Assembly (NCBI RefSeq): GCF_963675165.1
Contig: NC_087385.1
Coordinates: 780,001-844,000, forward strand
Reading direction: 5' to 3'
DNA from: Halichondria panicea
Taxonomy: Eukaryota; Porifera; Demospongiae; Suberitida; Halichondriidae
Length of the DNA: 64,000 nt
Shown here: piece after piece, positions 10,907 through 24,375 of the stretch
Layout of the letters: every line of letters begins with the position of its first letter
How positions within the stretch are numbered: position 1 is the first letter of the stretch
Program-made: the position numbers and the translations under genes
The notes under the pieces: model-generated
What the model was told of the DNA's origin: nothing
The model's input: the letters and a program-made list of their open reading frames with translations, nothing else
Database searches by the model: none

Positions 10907-12073
10907 ATGGATGCTCCAGTTGAACCATCACCTCGGTTAGGTCAATTCTCTGCAGTTGACGGACGCCATTACATGTGGAGGGGTTATGGTCCAGGACTGA
11001 GGGGGTCTAACATCATTGCTGTGTATGATCCAAGCACTGAGCTGTGGAGCCTCTTGCCCACCACTGGACCTCTACCCCCTGGAGAGCGGGGTGGTTGCTC
11101 TGTTTGTGTAGGTCGTTGCCTGTACACCTTTGGTGGTTGTGATGGGTCTTCTTACTTCAATGACATGAGCAAGCTTGATCTGGACACTCTCCAGTGGACC
11201 AAAGTTCAAACCTCTGGTAGTCAACCTATGAAAAAGGCTTTATGTGGACTTGTCCGTGTGAATTAATGAGAGAACTCTGTGCTGCTTTGGAGGAGAAGGT
11301 ATTGGCACCACACAACCAGGATCAACATTCAACAAGACGGGACACTCTGATGGAAGGGGATGGACAAACGAGTTTCATTTCTTTGACACACAAAATGGTA
11401 AATTTTTGTCAACGCATACACTTATAGGGTATCTAGCTACTGGTGGGCGGAGTCCCACCCTCACTCACATAGGAAACCATGTTCACTTTCATATCAATCA
11501 ATGTTATAAGGAGGATGTAACATTGTACCATTCTCTAAATTGCCCCACCCCCACTTCCAGGTATCTGGTCGTCCCCTGAGCTCAGAGGAGAGAGACCTCC
11601 TCCCTGTAGTGCCTTCACCTTCACCATGGTGGACCAGCACAGGGCAGTCCTCTTTGGAGGGTACCAATCTAGCCGTAGTAAAGTCTACCTATTCGATTTT
11701 AGGACCATGGTGAGTTGGAATTAGTACTGCCACATTGAAATGCACAATACTGTGTGTTCACTGTGTGTAGGAGGTCACTAAGGTGAAGCCAGTACAGGGA
11801 GAGCCATGGCCAGTGGGGAGAGATAATCATGCTGCCTGTTGTCTCAACTATGGCCAGGACCACCCTCAACTACTGGTGTACGGAGGAGTGGATAATAGCA
11901 GCAAGGCACTGGGGGACATGTGGATACTGGATGTAGACACTGTCAAGTGGGCAGAGGTGAGTCTTGTCTTATTATGAACTGTTAGTGTACGTGTAATAAA
12001 TGGACGTAATAAAGAGATACGAGACGTTCATTATGCCTCGAGGCGTAGCCGCACGAGGGATACGGTAAAGCTG

Positions 12074-12104
<31 letters not shown>

Positions 12105-14816
12105 CTGTTCCAGCTGTAACTGCTCAACGGTTGCAATGCGACGAAAACTAACAGCTTCTATAGGCTTCTAGCCACGTTCTCTTGGATTTTGATTCGTGGA
12201 TTAGCAAACTAAAGCTTCTTTCTCGAGTTATGGCTAGTTTGACTCACATTGAAGGCTGTTGCAGTCTCTTCAGAATCTTTCATAGCATCATCTGTCCGCA
12301 CATACTTTCTATTCAACATATGAGTTAGCCTTGCACTAAAGCGCTAGCTTTTTGTTAGCTACAAGACTCAGAAAATATCTGTTAAAACAGCTAGCTAGCA
12401 GTAGCCATTGATCTGTTTGGACACACCCTTTATTATTCCTGTGGATGTAATGCGCATGCGCGCTCATTCCCCACGTGTGAGAAACCAAGATCCAGATCCA
12501 GATCCTCCTGGCAGAATCATCTTTGTCTTGAGGGCCTGGTAAGCCACAAAACACTACCATATAACAATATAGATAACAATATGCATGTACACAGGTCTGA
12601 TATTATATACACTGAACTACAGATCCTGGAAGAATCAATTTTCTTCTTTCTTGAGGTCCTGGTAAGCCACATAATACAATAAATAACAACAATAGATGCA
12701 TATAAATAAGTCTTTTCTTCTCAGTGACTTTATATAGGTAAGCTAACTTTAATATAAAATTCATTATAGAAACTAATATAACACTCTAATACTTTTGAGC
12801 GAAAGCAAAAACATGGCGAGAGGCATTAGCACAGCGCCAGCTTGAACACTAGTTTACAAGAGTAAATAACTTTGAAGTCTAGGAGGATGTTAAATATGTG
12901 TGCTATGTACACACACCTTTACTGTATTATATCACGTTGTCAAGGTTACAAGCGTGTAATAAAAGTCATACAGTCCCTTCCGTACACGGTCGCGTAGCCT
13001 CGAAGCATAATTTGGTAAAGGGTCACTGTAATATAAAACACATAGCCTTGAGATTCCTCGTGTTGTAATGTTATATTTATTTCATACAGTACATGGATTA
13101 TCTGATGATCTGTTCAGAATACACAGTACTACTGTACACTCAACATTTATTTATCAGAGCATTATTTTTATTTTGTGCCTCCAGGTGACACCTCCTGAGT
13201 CAATGACACCACGTTACAGCCACTCCATCACTGCCACCAGTCTGGGACCAGGACTCACTGAGGTCCTCGTGTTTGGAGGCAAGTGGGAGTGGTGGGGAGA
13301 TGCCATTGCTAGGACCACCATACTGAGATTTGGTGAGCAGCTACTAGTACATGTAGCCATGGCAACTATTGTCTGATAGACAAGTACACACAATACATGT
13401 GTCAATGACTCTGAATGCATATACTGTTACATTTGTTCCTTAATGCCCCCACAGAGTTGACTGGACCCTCAGCGTCTGTTGCTGGACCCTCGGCTGGGAA
13501 GTGGGCTCTCGTGGATGTGGCCCACAACGACACTAGAGGCTCCGCCCAGCAACTGAGTGAGAAGAGGATCAGACAAGCAACTGCTCGTGCCTCATCAGTC
13601 AGTGAGACCAGCGACCACTCCTCTCAAGACCGGGTGAGGGCTCTGGAACAACAGTTACGAGCAGCAGAGCAGAGAGAGCACGACACTCAACGTCACCACC
13701 AACTACAGTTGCAAGAGAAGGATCATGAATTAACTGAGGCCAACCGTCGTCATGGAGATGCAGAAAGACAACTCAGAGAATCTCAACAAATTTTCCAAGA
13801 AGAATTGGCCGAAGCCAACCGTCGCCTTAGAGATACCGAGGAAAGAGTACAACTGGCAGAGCAAAGAGAGCAAGCTACTCAAAATCGCTCTGAACAATTG
13901 TTGCAAGAAAAAGATCGGATAATGGCGATAAAAGAACGAGAATCATACGAGGCCAACCATCGTCGTGTTGATACTGAGAGGAGAGTCCAAGAGCTGATTG
14001 CTGAAAATGAAACCAAAGGTCAGAGAGGAGAGCCCAGCTGGCAGAGGAGCGAGCAGAGGGTCTGGAGACTCAGTGGGTGGTCCATCGCGAGGAAATCACA
14101 ATGACAGAGAGACAGCTCGGTGGGGGAGGATGGGGGGTCGTCAAAGTGGCCAAGTTCCGAGAAATCGAGGTGGCAGCCAAGACACTGTACGAGCAGCTCA
14201 GATCCGACTATTATCGACACGTGTTTATTCGTGAGATGAACATGGCGGCTCGTCTGCGACACCCACACCTGGTCCAGTTCATAGGAGCCACGCTGGAGGG
14301 GGAGATGATCATCCTGACAGAGCTCATGGCCACCAGTCTGAGGAGGGTGCTGGAGGGAGGTCGTATCTCACGTGAACACATCCTCTCCATCTCTGTGCAG
14401 GTCTGTCAAGCCCTCAACTATCTCCACCTCATGCAGCCAGACCCAGTGATCCATCGTGACATCAGCAGTGCAAACATCCTCCTCTACCCGATGGCCGCTG
14501 GAGTGCAAAGGTTACCGACTACGGCTCCGTGAACACCCTGCGAGCATTGGCGACAGAGAATCCTGGTAATCCAGTGTATGCTGCCCCTGAGGCAAGAACC
14601 CCTTCCCTCCAGTCAACCAAGATGGACATGTTCAGTTTGGGGGTGCTCCTGATCGAGATGTGTTCTGGCCAGTTTCCGAGTGATGACGGACGTGAGTGCT
14701 TACTCCTCACCATCCAAGACCGTCAGTTCTCTGGCATCATCAGTCGCTGTATCCATAGAGACAGAGACAATCGACCAACCGCTCGACAATTGTTGAATGA
14801 GCTGCTACATTTATAG
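10907..14816 (+). pseudogene. Kelch-kinase K2, broken by three frameshifts
   Basis: Same exon plan as K1, with a type II kinase like K3 and K4. Lesions against the intact copies: four extra bases near 11,263 in the first kelch exon give an immediate TAA (11,264-11,266); a 16-base deletion near 14,008 in the coiled coil; and a 7-base deletion near 14,487 just after HRDISSANILL. The kinase motifs remain legible across frames: GGGGWGVV, AAKTLY, HRDISSANILL, YAAPEA, DMFSLGVLLIEM. An element of about 820 bp has also landed in the third intron. The kelch hypervariable codons are still unlike those of every other copy, so the loss of function is probably recent. Confidence 0.85.
12033..12852. mobile_element. 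MITE-related insertion in a K2 intron
   Basis: In K1, K3, K4 and K5 the intron reads straight from GACGTTCA (GACATTCA in K5) into TTTACAA. In K2 about 820 bp interrupts this point. The insertion starts TATGCCTCGAGGCG and contains the CGAGGGATACGGTA, TTCTATAGGCTTCTAG and CTCGAGTTA blocks of the 8,703-9,233 family. It carries (GT)n at 12,078-12,103 and an AGGCATTAG stretch near its right end. The empty sites in the paralogues make this a clear insertion. Its exact ends are uncertain by a few bases. Confidence 0.65.
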
Positions 14817-15113
14817 ATAGATACATAGATAGTCTATATAGTCCATGCCATGCTTTTAGATTTATCGTGCTGTTTTTGTAGTGTTGTATAATGCCTGTGT
14901 TGGTGCATGGTGTAACCTCAACCATAGATAAAGATATTGTGTATTTTGTGATTAGAATTTTATACGCCCACTTGATTATGTTTGTGTACACAAGCTAAAG
15001 GGGAAAGCACCTAATTATTATGCTGTGTCAGCACTATGGGCTCTATTTGGATCATGAAATAATTTGTAGCAGACTAGTGGACTAGACTAGACGATCGACA
15101 AGCAAGCTAAGCC

Positions 15114-15677
15114 ATGGATGAAGATGAGCTCCCATCACTGAGTTTCCCATCCCCTTGGAGCAGGAATGGGCGTGGCATAGACACTACAAGAGGGCGTGGC
15201 AGAGGTGTAAGGTAACTTCATACCAATATAATCTGAATATTTCCGTATGAATACGTCTCCTTTTTGCTACCTCCAGATACTCTGCGCTGGATGTGAAGGA
15301 CCTTGACGAGGTGCCACTCATGAGTGAGGATGGTGTGGGCGGGAGTGATGAGGAGACTGTGTGGGAGGGTGGTGGAAGCCACACAAGATGGCAGCGACGG
15401 ATACGCTCACACTCCACACTAGTGAGCCTGCTCTTCAACGGAGGATGGGTCGTCGTACTCAAGAAGTGAGTGAGAAATCAGACTTTTGATATTAATTTAC
15501 TGTAACTGTACGTGTACATGTAGAGACATTGGACGGTTAATTTAAGACCAATAAAGTTGCCTAGTAATGCTTTTCAGGGCTCACAGGAATACTAGTGATT
15601 ACTACCAAGCCCTTTCTACTACTACATACTGTGTGGAAATTTCATACACAGTACTCTGTTATGATGTCGATCATCAT

Positions 15678-15712
<35 letters not shown>

Positions 15713-18116
15713 CTGTGTCTCTTCATTGCTCTCTGTGTGTAGACGTAAGAAACAACCACAGTCACAGACCATCAGTCTCGGCCACACTGTGAGTGGTCAC
15801 TCGTACCCAGTGTAACTACCTCTATTGTTTGCACACAGGACAGCCATCAGAGGTACACCCACAACAGGATATGCAATCAGAAGTACACCATGTGGACCTT
15901 CTTCCCAAAGGTGAAAAAAATGATTTTGGAAGCTCTAATAATTGAAGTCATATGTGTTCTCTCTCTCCCTCTCATGACAGATTTTGTATGAGCAGTTCAA
16001 GTTCTTCCTGAACCTTTACTTTCTGGCAGTGGCTCTCACTCAGTTCATTCCTCAGCTCAGGATAGGCTACCTCTACACCTACTGGGCTCCACTGGTGAGG
16101 GGGGGTAGACTAACTGGGTAGGCTACCTCTACACCTACTGGGCTCCACTGGTGAGGGGGGTAGACTAACTGGGTAGGCTACCTCTACACCTACTGGGCTC
16201 CACTGGTGAGGGGGGGGTAGACTAACTGGGTAGGCTACCTCTACACCTACTGGGCTCCACTGGTGAGGGGGGTAGACTAACTGGGTAGGCTACCTCCTAC
16301 ACCTACTGGGCTCCACTGGTGAGGGGGGTAGACTAACTGGGTAGGCTACCTCTACACCTACTGGGCTCCACTGGTGAGAGGGGTAGACTAACTGGGTAGG
16401 CTACCTCCTACACCTACTGGGCTCCACTGGTGAGGGGGGTAGACTAACTGGATAGGCTACCTCTACACCTACTGGGCTCCACTGGTGAGGGGGGTAGACT
16501 AACTGGGTAGGCTACCTCTACACCTACTGGGCTCCACTGGTGAGAAATTTCAATAGCCTAAGAATTGGTTTTTCTGTCGTGATTTATTTAAAACATTTTC
16601 TGCATGATGGTCTAATGTATGTTTCTGGCCTGCAGTGTTTCGTGATTGCCGTGACAACACTTAGGGAGTTCTACGATGACCTGAAGAGATATTGGAGGGA
16701 CAGGGAGATCAACTCACAACGATACCACAAACTGACTCCCAAAGGTACACACACACACACACACACAACCCTACTGAGATATTGTACGCACACTGCCCTG
16801 CCAGCTATATACTGAGAGTTTGTGTATTTTAAAGCATAGGCTTATTTGTACTCCTGGTGTATGCCACACTCTCACCTACCAGTCTACGTGTTTTCTGAAA
16901 TTTAAACCACCACCAGAGCTCAACAACTGAGACTTGTGTAGTTCTTCTTCCTAAACTACCATATACTCTCATTTGCACTCTCCAACACATGCAGGGAGAG
17001 TGGTCACTACAGCCAGTCAACTACAAGTCTCTGACATTCTTATCTTAGAGAAGGTACACATTTCAATACCCCATACCCCATACCCAATACCCATCAGTGA
17101 TATCCTCCCATTCCAGAATCAGCGTGTGCCTGCTGATCTGATTCTCCTACGAACCACTGAGAAGTCCGGAACATGTTTCGTACGCACGGACCAATTAGAC
17201 GGAGAGACAGACTGGAAATTGAGGGTGGCCACTTGTCAGGGCCTGACCTCCGATGAGGTAGGTCATGTGATCAGCAGGCCTAGTCATGTGATAGTCATAT
17301 GATGGTTTTCTCAGGAGCTGTTTGGCATCAATGGCTCAGTGTTTGCAGAGCCACCTCAAAAAGATATTCACAGCTTTGTCGGAAAACTTACAACGGTAAT
17401 TTGAAGTATTATAAATGTATCACTGTCCCATTCCTATGTAGCAGAATTCTGATTCCGAGACCAAGGAAGACCCGCTTGGAGTGGAGAACACACTGTGGGC
17501 CAACACTGTACTAGCGTCAGGATGTGCAGTGGGTGTGGTTATCTACACTGGGGGTGATACGAGGAGCGTCATGAACACCACCACCCCAAGATCAAAGGCA
17601 AGGGACCGGACCCCCCACACACACACACTTGTATTTGATGCATGCTGTACCGTAAAAGTACTGTTGGTATGTGTACAAAATGTATGTACAGACAACTTGT
17701 TACTGTGTAGGGCCGGCTATGGGTGTGTATATATATACACATGATCTTTCATTACAAATGATTTTTCAATACTGCAGATTGGTTTGGTGGACCTGGAGAT
17801 CAACAGACTGACCAAGATTCTGTTCCTAGCCACTGTAGTGTTCTCTGTAGCCATGCTGGCACTCAAGGTTTGCACAACCTCTGGTGTATGTGTACTAGCG
17901 TCATCACTGTACATGTACATGTAGGGTTTCTCTGGGCTCTGGTTTGTGTACCTCATTCGATATGTCATCCTCTTCTCCTACATCATTCCAATCAGGTACC
18001 CACTATAGGCTCTTGAATCACAGTCCTCTATATAGTTGTGTGTATGAGTAAGAACTACATGTGCAATGGAATAGTTCGGCAGTCACCTCTACCTACACCC
18101 ACCACACACACCCACC

Positions 18117-18166
<50 letters not shown>

Positions 18167-21100
18167 CTCCGTGTGAACCTGGATATGGGGAAGGTGTTAT
18201 ACAGCTGGAGCATACAGAGAGATGGTCTCATCCCGGACACCATTGTCCGTACCAGCACCATTCCTGAGGAGCTGGGCAGGATAGAGTACCTCCTCACTGA
18301 CAAGACTGGCACTCTCACCAGGAATGAGATGGTGAGGTCAAGGGTCATAATGAACGTGTTTAACTTAGTATTAATGTCTACAATGGAAGCTTTGTTGGCA
18401 TTTCCATAGAAGGTACTGGTCTGTCTACCGTACATGTGAGCTGGTGAATCTTGTCTAGTTACGTACATATTATGTGTAATACATAGAGATTTACTGGTCT
18501 GCCTGCTGTATGCTTTTGCAGTCTATAATATACATGTATTATATACTACATGTATACTTTGTATTGTGAGTTGGTGAAGTGATTGTGGGGATACACATGT
18601 AGTTATGTAACTTGTAATCAATGTTTGAGATACTGGTTTACCTGCTCTTCTTGTCTGCAGGTGTTTCGTAAGCTCCACTTGGGTAGTGGTGCCTACAGTA
18701 CAGAGTCCATGCCAGAGGTGAGCCTATACTGTCAGTACAATGTGGCAGTATCATCCATCGTGCATATACAGGTGAAGGAGAACGTGAGACAAGTGTTTCA
18801 GGAACAGTCGGAAGTCATTACTCCACAAACTGGGCAAAGACCTGCAATCGTAAGACCCAAGCTACGTACACATGTAACTCATAAGATGAGCTAAGTAGTG
18901 TACAGCATTTACTCTGAGAGGCGTTTTTGCAGAAAGCATCCTAGTAGAAACACTGATCATAGTTACTGTCGAGAGGTATGCCTACCAACTGTACTACCCC
19001 CCCCCCCTCTCAAACAGTCTCAGCGAGCATCCATTAATCATCTGTTTGAGTGTGTGAAGGCGATTGCTCTCTGTCACAATGTGTCCCCTGTACTGAACGA
19101 AGATGAGTCACATGACTTGGAGGACGGGTCATGTGATAGTGGGTCAGAGCAAGAGGCGGTGGTGCTGTACGAAAAGGATAGGTCTAACCAGAGTGGCAGT
19201 ATTTCATATCAAGCCTCAAGTCCTGATGAGGTACAGTTTGTTAGGGAAGTTCCCTCAATACAAGGTCCTGTAGTTGAACAAGCCATAGCTTTCCCATTAT
19301 CTTAGCTAAAATGCTATTATTACACAGATAGCTCTAGTGAAGTGGAGTGAGAGTGTAGGACTGACCCTGGTGGAGCGAGACCTAACCAGCATGCAGCTAC
19401 AAGGACCCAATGGCCACAGACTCCACTACAAGATATTGCAGCTCTTTCCCTTCACTTCAGAGTCAAAGAGGATGGGCATCGTTGTGAAGGTAGGTGGTTA
19501 GTTTACATATACAATGCACAGTGTAACAGAGCGCTTATACTGTGTGCCTACATCTTGTGTACCAGCCTGTACAGTTTGTTTAGTATGGTTTTATTGTGTG
19601 TACGTACAATGTACTGCTGCTTATGTGTTTGGGTTGAACTCTGTTCTTTGCCCCCTGTATACAGTGTTCCTACCCCCCCACACACACTACCCCTGTATAG
19701 AGTGTTCCTACCCCCCACACACACTACCCCCTGTATAGAGTGTTCCTACCCCCCACACACACTACTAGTGTTCTACATGAAGGGTGCAGACACTGTCATG
19801 GCCTCTATAGTGCAATACAACGACTGGCTGGATGAAGAAGTACGTGAGAACACAGAGACAGACATTGAGTGTTTATAACTGAGTTACGAGTGTGTCCTTT
19901 GACAGGCCATCTAATGATCAGTGATTGCTTTCTGATCGAACAAGCACAGGCTGTTTTAGCCTTGGTGATTTTTTAGCTACATGAAATTATTAACCTTTTC
20001 ATCTCTCCCCACTAGTGTGGTAACATGGCGAGGGAGGGACTGCATACTCTAGTGGTGGGGAAGAGGGTGCTCACTGAAGATCAGTACGCCAGCTTTGAGG
20101 TACGTGTACAAATGATCTTACATGTACATGTATGTAGCTACAAAGCTAACAGCACAGCTGACCATTAAGAGAGCTTTGTTATAGTGTGAGTGTTCAGTAG
20201 CTTGCTTTGAGAGGGATGAAATTAGTAGCACCCAAACTTGCACATTTTTACGGCAGTGTGTAACGTAGCTGCATGGATTGTGTGTCAGTGTGGTATACTA
20301 CCTCCCTACATACACTCCAGACTCGGTACAAGCAGGCCAAACTGAGTGTGACTGATCGGGCCTCCCAGGTGGCGGCAGTTGTGGGGGGACTGGAGGAGAA
20401 CTTGGAGCTCCTCTGTATCACTGGAGTGGAGGACCAGCTGCAGGTGATCTCGAGCTTTGCATTGACATTTTCTGCACATTAATTCCGACCTTGATACATT
20501 TACTGTAGTACTTCAACCTCTGAGTTCAAAATAATGTACATGTACTCCAATCCATTGCAGACTGATGTCAGGCCCACACTGGAGCTGCTCAAGAATGCTG
20601 GTATCAAGGTGAGCCATATCTACATGCCTTGGGGCAGGTCTCTAGATTGAGTAGTCTTCTGTGATGCTTCATTTTTGTTGATGTTTCTGTAGAGATAGTA
20701 CCTGTGTGTATATTCTCCCTTTTTAGTGCCTCGATCAAGCATTAATAATAGTTCAAACCACTAGTGTTGTCATGATGTAGAAGTGAATGGATATCACACT
20801 GTGTACAGGTGTGGATGTTGACTGGGGACAAGTTGGAGACAGCCACTAGTATTGGACGTAGCTCAAAGCTCATCTCTAAGACACAGACTCTCTTCACCTT
20901 CAAACAAGTAAGCCAGTTCTCTGCCTGGTCATGTGATGACATGAACCCCCTCCCCCTGTGTCAGGTGGGCAGCCGGAGTGAGGCTCACACTGAGCTCAAC
21001 AACTGGAGGAAGAAGAACGACTGTGCTCTCATAATAGCAGGGGACTCACTCGAGGTATGCACTGTACTTTGTAGGGAAACTTATAATTATAGAAGATCGA

Positions 21101-22104
21101 CTTATTTTCGAGAATGTGCTTATGCACCAAGTTTATACTGTGCTGACAGCAATTCTTGGCCCCTATATTTACATAACATACACCCTGCACTCTTAGACTA
21201 ATGAACATTGGGCTGTTTATGAACTCGTCTCCCACCCACACACCACACACACACACAGCTGTGTCTCCAGTACTACAAGAGTGAGTTTGTTGAGCTGGCG
21301 TGTCAGTGTCCAGCTGTCATCTGCTGTCGGTGCTCGCCCACTCACAAGGCACAGGTCGTCAGTCTCCTACGAAACCACACCCACAAACTCGTGTGTGCGG
21401 TTGGGGACGGGGGTAACGATGTAAGTATGATCCAGGCGGCTAATGTTGGAGTGGGGATTGTGGGGAAGGAGGGGAAGCAAGCATCTCTAGCAGCTGACTT
21501 CTCTGTCACTCAGTTCAGCCACATCAGTCGATTATTAGTCTGGCATGGGAGGAACAGGTGAGCCCCTGTAATTAATGAGAAAGCTACACTATGTATACAT
21601 GTGCATACGATCATACAAGTGAACAAATTATGTGTTTAGTAGTACTTTTCATAAGTTGTCATGATTATGTTTTTTGTTTGTTTTTTCTGTAGTTACAAGA
21701 GGTCGGCTGCTCTAAGTCAGTTTGTGATGCACAGAGGTCTCATAATCTCCGTCATGCAGGTGAGTGTAGTGTGTGTGGGGTGGTGAGTGTAGTGTGTGTG
21801 TAGGGTGGTGAGTGTAGTGTGTGTGGGTGGGGTGGTGTGTTGTGTAACTAGATGTGATTCACTGATGCCTCTCCCTTACAGGCTGTGTTTTCTTCTATAT
21901 TCTACTTTGCAGCTGTAGCCCTCTATGAAGGAGTGCTCATGGTCGGGTGAGTTGGGATATTACCTATACATTGTAAAATTTTCTGTTACCCAAATTCATC
22001 ATTTTTAATACCATGAGTATGGTAGCTACATGTAAGCTGTAACTGTTTATAGGGAGCTATGTATATATTAGCTAGGGTACATGAACCCAACACCCTACCC
22101 ACCC

Positions 22105-22158
<54 letters not shown>

Positions 22159-23381
22159 ACTCCACGATCTACACCATGTTCCCTGTGTTCTCACTGGCTC
22201 TGGATGAAGACGTATCAGCTGATATTGCTCTTATGTACCCTGAACTCTACCAGGAGCTGATGAAGGGACGATCTCTCACACTCAAAACATTCCTCATCTG
22301 GGTCCTCATCTCCATCTATCAAGGTTAACCACTTGGACTCTTTAAAGCTAGTGAATATTGACCACTTGTATACCTGTAGGTGCTTGTAAAAGCCCACTTA
22401 ATTGTTTATTTGCTTAATTTAACCTTGCTTCTAGCTGTACGTCTTTAAAACAGCCGTAACTTTAGTATCGTTGATCCAATGTCAAAAATATTATGATTTT
22501 CTGAAAGCTTAGAAAAACACCTTTTAAATGATGTGTTTAAATCCAAAATTCAGGCGGGGCCATAATTTGTCATTTTTCGGCTTTGGTCCATGGGCTATAT
22601 ATATATAATCCATGGTCCAACCAAATTGGCAAATATTTTTATCTCTCAAATATGAACTTTGATGGTACCATTTGAAAGGTCTCCTTCTAAGCTTTCATAA
22701 AATCCTAAAATCGTTGAAATTAGATCCACGGAATTCAAGATATGGCAGCTAAAAGCATCCCTGAACTGTTAATAAAATAATGGTGGTACGTTGTACATCT
22801 TTCAACAGCCATAACCTTAGTACCGGCTGTAAGCTTCCTACAGTATTCTTGCCCCATTTACACGTTCACAGAACTCTCTCTGTCATAGACACACCTACCA
22901 ACACCCACTCCCCCACACACCACACCCCCCCACATACACACACAGGTGGTGTGATCATGCTGGTGGGATTCCTTCTCTTTGAGTCGCAGTTCATCCACGT
23001 TGTGTCCATCACGTTCACGGCCCTCGTACTCACAGAGCTACTTATGGTGGCACTCAAGATACGAACATGGCACTTCCTGATGGTCCTGGCCGAGGTCGTC
23101 TCTGTCGTCATTTATATCCTCTCTCTCTTTGTCCTCAAGGATTATTTTGGTGAGAGTCGTTAATACGTACGCATGTAATTCTAGCAACTGTGTGAGTAGA
23201 AACATTCTCAGTGACTGTTACAAATTTTTAAATTACTGATTGCCTGAGGCATAATGTATCAGGAGCAGTAAAAATATGGTGGTGCTGATTGTATTTCATG
23301 TGAGTGCTTAGAAATTCGAACTTAATTATGTGAGTTTTTGGCTAGCTAAAATATTCTACAATTATTGATATGTACTTACCC

Positions 23382-23413
<32 letters not shown>

Positions 23414-23593
23414 GTAGACTCCTCCTTCTTACTGACGTTTGGTTTTGTGTGGAAGACGCTGGCTGTGACTGGAGCAAGTTGCGTGCCACTGTTCATTGCC
23501 AAGTTCATGCAGCGATGGTGTGCTCCCTCCAGCTACACCAAGCTACTCAAGAAGAACACCATGCTTAGAAACTGTTGCAAACTAACTTGCTAG
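15114..23593 (+). CDS. ATP9: P4-ATPase (phospholipid flippase), ATP9A/B type, copy F1
   Basis: More than 25 exons encode a class II P4-ATPase, an enzyme that flips phospholipids to the cytosolic leaflet. The ATP9 branch works at trans-Golgi/endosomal membranes without a CDC50 partner. Exons in order give [11 protein letters not shown] (start 15,114), [13 protein letters not shown] (first membrane helices), [11 protein letters not shown] (actuator loop, about 17,200), SYIIPI and [17 protein letters not shown] (phosphorylated Asp, 18,299-18,319), [47 protein letters not shown] (about 21,404) and the C-terminal membrane block ending at TAG 23,591-23,593. I found no stop or frameshift, and splice phases fit. 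One intron starts with GC (17,598). The junction before FYMKGAD is unusual: it seems to use minisatellite sequence as exon. It starts about 300 bp after K2 ends. Confidence 0.9.
16067..16545 (+). repeat. Minisatellite multiplying an exon end and its 5' splice site (F1)
   Basis: About 60-bp units, nine copies. Each holds the exon end GGCTACCTCTACACCTACTG, then GGCTCCACTG|GTGAG and a GGGGTAGACTAACTGG spacer. The exon codes for [11 protein letters not shown] of the flippase, so each unit repeats the last residues and a usable donor. F2 has four copies. Confidence 0.9.
19654..19770 (+). repeat. Minisatellite at a 3' splice site (F1, 3 units)
   Basis: 38-bp units of CCCCTGTATA(C/G)AGTGTTCC followed by TACCCCCCACACACACTA. 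In F2 the last unit ends in the real acceptor TGTATAG|AGTGTTGAGAG. In F1 the sequence after the last unit goes directly into GTGTTCTACATGAAG. Confidence 0.85.
22440..22800. repeat. Foldback-type dispersed repeat in an ATP9 intron
   Basis: The two halves are roughly inverted. The left begins CTGTACGTCTTTAAAACAGC and the right ends GTTGTACATCTTTCAACAGC in the complementary sense. AAGCTTTCA / TGAAAGCTT and CCAAATTGGCAAAT lie between. The same element is at 55,010-55,380 in F2, and half-units lie at 8,200-8,480 and 62,930-63,150. Confidence 0.5.
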
Positions 23594-23875
23594 TACATGT
23601 ATTATATATTATAATTATACAGTGCAAATCAATTTCTATCACATAATTTTTATTTGGATGACCGACATTAATTCCTCATAAGTAGAATTTTGTACCATGG
23701 ACTCTCTCAACACATAATTATATATTCATTGTTAATAATATTATTTGTAATTTTTGCTTCAAATTTAAACAACAACATTAACAGTTAATTTGACATAATC
23801 AATGAGAATTTTTATTCAATGAGCGACCATTAATTTGAAAGATATAACATACATAAATTATTGTACATAATTATG
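23594..23875. other. Convergent 3' region of F1 and M1
   Basis: AT-rich and non-coding; the two genes end tail to tail. The F2/M2 counterpart (56,187-56,456) has diverged more than the exons. Confidence 0.4.
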
Positions 23876-24192
23876 TTAATTGCTTGGAGTTCCCAGTCTC
23901 TGGTAGGCAGTCTCACACTCCAGACTCATCTCTGAGCCTCGTGTCAGTGATGGTCGTCCCGGTCCCCTACGATTGAGGAAATTACTGATGATTGATTCCG
24001 AGTCCTCCCCCGGCTCCACTCCCCTCACACTTCTACTGGGTCCGCCCACTCCACTGTGTCCTCCCACGCCTCGACTACTGCCAGTGTGGGTCCCAGCGTT
24101 GAGTATAGCGTCCAATCGTCTCATCCTCTCCTCATTGCGACCAGCCATGCCGTCCACATCCAGGGTAGCTACAGAGAACTGGGACTGACCAC
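23876..24192 (-). CDS. Small unrecognised protein M1, last (perhaps only) coding exon
   Basis: The minus-strand exon has acceptor CTGTAG at 24,193-24,198 and a stop next to 23,876. If translation starts at the ATG at 24,148, the product is about 90 residues. It has a short charged helix (MAGRNEERMRRLDAIL), a Gly/Ser-rich stretch (SSRGVGGHSGVGGPSRS), an acidic turn (EPGEDSESIISNFL) and a basic RRGPGRPS tail. I do not recognise the family. The upstream leader exon lies in the shared promoter block at about 24,539-24,590. A longer protein starting in an unseen exon is possible. M2 is its duplicate. Confidence 0.5.
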
Positions 24193-24375
24193 CTACAGGG
24201 AAATTAAGGAAACAGTAAAACAGATTACGTGTTAGCAAAGATATCTCAATGAAGTGAAGACATGGATGACTATTATGGTAGGCATGTCATGCTGTGACGG
24301 TAATTAACAGTGTACAGTAATACCTACATGTACATCTTAATCAGTTTTAAGGCAACATAATGTAGTTTCCATTCT

